From JADCRZ01 sp041751095 (GTDB lineage: Bacteria; Bacteroidota; Bacteroidia; Chitinophagales; Chitinophagaceae): a DNA stretch of 64,000 nt. The stretch is from the NCBI GenBank assembly GCA_041751095.1, contig JBGSYC010000249.1:1-64000 (forward strand). Reading direction: 5' to 3'. A program made the translations under genes and the position numbers. The notes below the pieces were generated by a model, which had not been told where the DNA came from, did not search any database, and saw nothing but the letters and a program-made list of their open reading frames with translations. The stretch's first letter is position 1. Each line of letters starts with the position of its first letter. This document shows positions 62,661 through 64,000 of the stretch, piece by piece.

Positions 62661-62769
62661 CAAATGAAAGCTCATGGGCAAATGCGAATTAAATTCCTAA
62701 TCATCTTTGAGGCGCTCAGGGCCGGTGGAAGAGGTAAGAGTGGTCTCATCCAAATTAAAAATAAAAACA

Positions 62770-63357
62770 GTGCCTCGTATTCTTGTTTTTGACAATTATG
62801 ATTCTTTCACGTATAACCTGGTTCACCTGGTCGAAAAGATCATGCATATAAAGGTTGATGTTTATCGCAATGACCAGATCAGTTTAGAAAAGGTGAATGA
62901 ATATGATAAGATTATTCTCTCCCCGGGCCCCGGCATACCCACCGAAGCGGGAATGTTATTGCCTTTGATAAAGGAGTATGCGTCCTCAAAATCAATCCTG
63001 GGGGTTTGTCTTGGGCATCAGGCAATAGGGGAGGCGTTTGGCGGCAAGCTGATGAATCTAACAACTGTTTACCACGGCGTGGCAACGCCGGTATCAGTTA
63101 TTAATCATGAGAGATCGATACGCGGTAACAGGGTTTTTAATAAGATGCCCGAAATACTCGAAGTAGGAAGATATCACAGCTGGATAGTATCCGAGAAAGA
63201 TTTTCCATCAACCCTTGAAGTAACCGCTATTGATGAAAACGGGTATATCATGGCTTTACAACACAGAACGTATGATGTTCAGGGTGTACAGTTCCACCCC
63301 GAAAGCGTATTGACGCCGGGCGGCGAGGAGTTAATGAGGAATTGGTTAAAGGAGTAA
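62770..63357 (+). CDS. trpG: Anthranilate synthase component II (glutamine amidotransferase)
   Basis: A 195-residue class I amidotransferase supplying ammonia to TrpE. The start is the GTG at 62770 (MPRILVFDNYDSFTYNLVH), the usual length; a TTG at 62707 would add an unrelated tail. Motifs: LSPGPGIPTEAG, the catalytic Cys in LGVCLGHQAIGEAFGG (Cys about 80), and the His-Glu pair in VQFHPESVLTPGGEELMRNW. It follows trpE after 109 bp, and trpD follows after 181 bp. Confidence 0.94.
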   Translation: MPRILVFDNYDSFTYNLVHLVEKIMHIKVDVYRNDQISLEKVNEYDKIILSPGPGIPTEAGMLLPLIKEYASSKSILGVCLGHQAIGEAFGGKLMNLTTVYHGVATPVSVINHERSIRGNRVFNKMPEILEVGRYHSWIVSEKDFPSTLEVTAIDENGYIMALQHRTYDVQGVQFHPESVLTPGGEELMRNWLKE

Positions 63358-63538
63358 TGCTTTAGCCTTAGCGAAGAATATGACCCGTAAAAAATAACCG
63401 CGTGATTTAAACTGACATATGAAAAGCAGCAACAATAGTAAGGGTTATGCCAGGCAAAAACTTAATATTGTTGAGCCGCAGAGATCCTGAATATGAGTTG
63501 ATCCTTACATTTCAATAGTTCCAAATCTGATCATTACA

Positions 63539-64000
63539 ATGAAAAAGATTCTTCAATATTTATTCGAGCATAAAACCCTTTCCAGGGAGCAAGCCAGGGA
63601 AGTATTGGTAAAAACATCAGAAAACGCATTTAATGAAGCGGAATTAGCTGCTTTTATAACGGTATACCTTATGCGAAGCATCACCATTGATGAACTACAG
63701 GGTTTCCGCGACGCGTTACTGGAGCTATGCGTGAAAGTGGATATGAATGGGCATGATGTTATGGATATCGTAGGAACGGGAGGTGATGGGAAGAATACAT
63801 TTAATATTTCTACGCTTAGTTGCTTCATCGTAGCCGGATCGGGTTGTAAGGTGGCAAAACATGGAAACTATGGCGCATCGTCTATCAGTGGCTCTTCCAA
63901 TGTGATGGAGCAGTTAGGATATAAATTTAAAAGCCAGGTAGGGCAATTACAAAAAGAAGTGGAAACAGCAAACATCTGTTTTCTTCACGCTCCCTTATTT
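63539..64000 (+). CDS. trpD: Anthranilate phosphoribosyltransferase, partial (runs off the window)
   Basis: 154 codons are visible; the rest lies beyond the right edge. It joins PRPP to anthranilate. The N-terminal helical part (MKKILQYLFEHKTLSREQA, AAFITVYLMRSITIDELQGF) is followed by the PRPP-binding glycine loop DIVGTGGDGKNTFNIST at about 76-92 and HGNYGASSISGSSNVMEQLG. A full protein has about 330 residues. It is the third visible gene of the trp operon. Confidence 0.95.
   Translation, partial: MKKILQYLFEHKTLSREQAREVLVKTSENAFNEAELAAFITVYLMRSITIDELQGFRDALLELCVKVDMNGHDVMDIVGTGGDGKNTFNISTLSCFIVAGSGCKVAKHGNYGASSISGSSNVMEQLGYKFKSQVGQLQKEVETANICFLHAPLF

Noticed and set aside
1..64000. CRISPR arrays, tRNA genes, rRNA genes and prophage genes
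   Set aside because: No regularly spaced direct repeats, no tRNA T-loop sequence in a proper context, and no phage structural genes were seen by eye.

Overview
The window comes from a Bacteroidota chromosome, most likely a member of the Chitinophagaceae or a close relative. The signs are two SusC/FepA-style TonB receptors with an N-terminal carboxypeptidase-regulatory-like domain, a type IX secretion plug-family protein, a DUF5916/CBM9 protein, a TamL-like lipoprotein, Bacteroidota-type -7 boxes (TAnnTTTG) before several genes, and a bifunctional HisB. No rRNA, tRNA or CRISPR array was found; the one clear RNA gene is the small SRP RNA.

Layout. 0.1-2.8 kb: minus-strand envelope genes (a broken phospholipase A, two META-domain lipoproteins, one unknown lipoprotein). 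3.4-5.3 kb: the wreck of a type I restriction-modification locus, with an hsdM start fused to an hsdS tail, an intact REP-associated transposase that carries REP-like palindromes inside its own coding sequence, and an hsdR with large deletions. 5.5-17.5 kb: a Crp/Fnr regulator and a TonB receptor with an FNR-like palindrome between them, small membrane and enzyme genes, then a DtxR/MntR-type regulator divergent from a second TonB receptor with a palindromic operator between them. 17.6-34.8 kb: accessory region with a large exported protein, a truncated Lrp regulator, a cluster of short palindromic repeats, methylmalonate-semialdehyde dehydrogenase, a Fic protein with a direct-repeat operator, a class III aminotransferase, two divergent TolB-like paralogues, a dead ligD and a Tat-exported sugar isomerase-like protein. 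34.8-42 kb: an RDD / SpoIIM / DUF4129 / DUF4350 / MoxR / DUF58 cluster. 42-53 kb: housekeeping genes (truB, TamL-like, SpoU methyltransferase, FtsX/LolE-type permease, T9SS plug, SRP RNA, fsa, S9 peptidase).

53.1-64 kb holds amino-acid biosynthesis: hisG, a GNAT gene, hisD, hisC, a PQQ-type sugar dehydrogenase, a cytochrome c and hisB, then trpE, trpG and the start of trpD. Both operons begin with a complete transcription attenuator: a His-rich 16-residue leader peptide before hisG and a 12-residue leader with three consecutive Trp codons before trpE. In both, the leader stop codon lies in the strand that would form the antiterminator. hisH, hisA and hisF are not in the window, and trpD runs off the right edge.

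The most noteworthy signals are the two matched attenuators, the redox gene pair inserted in the his operon next to a long inverted repeat, the transposase whose own gene contains REP-like hairpins in a 102-bp in-frame duplication, and several palindromic or direct-repeat operators beside regulator genes. I did not see a convincing wholly new defence or mobile system.
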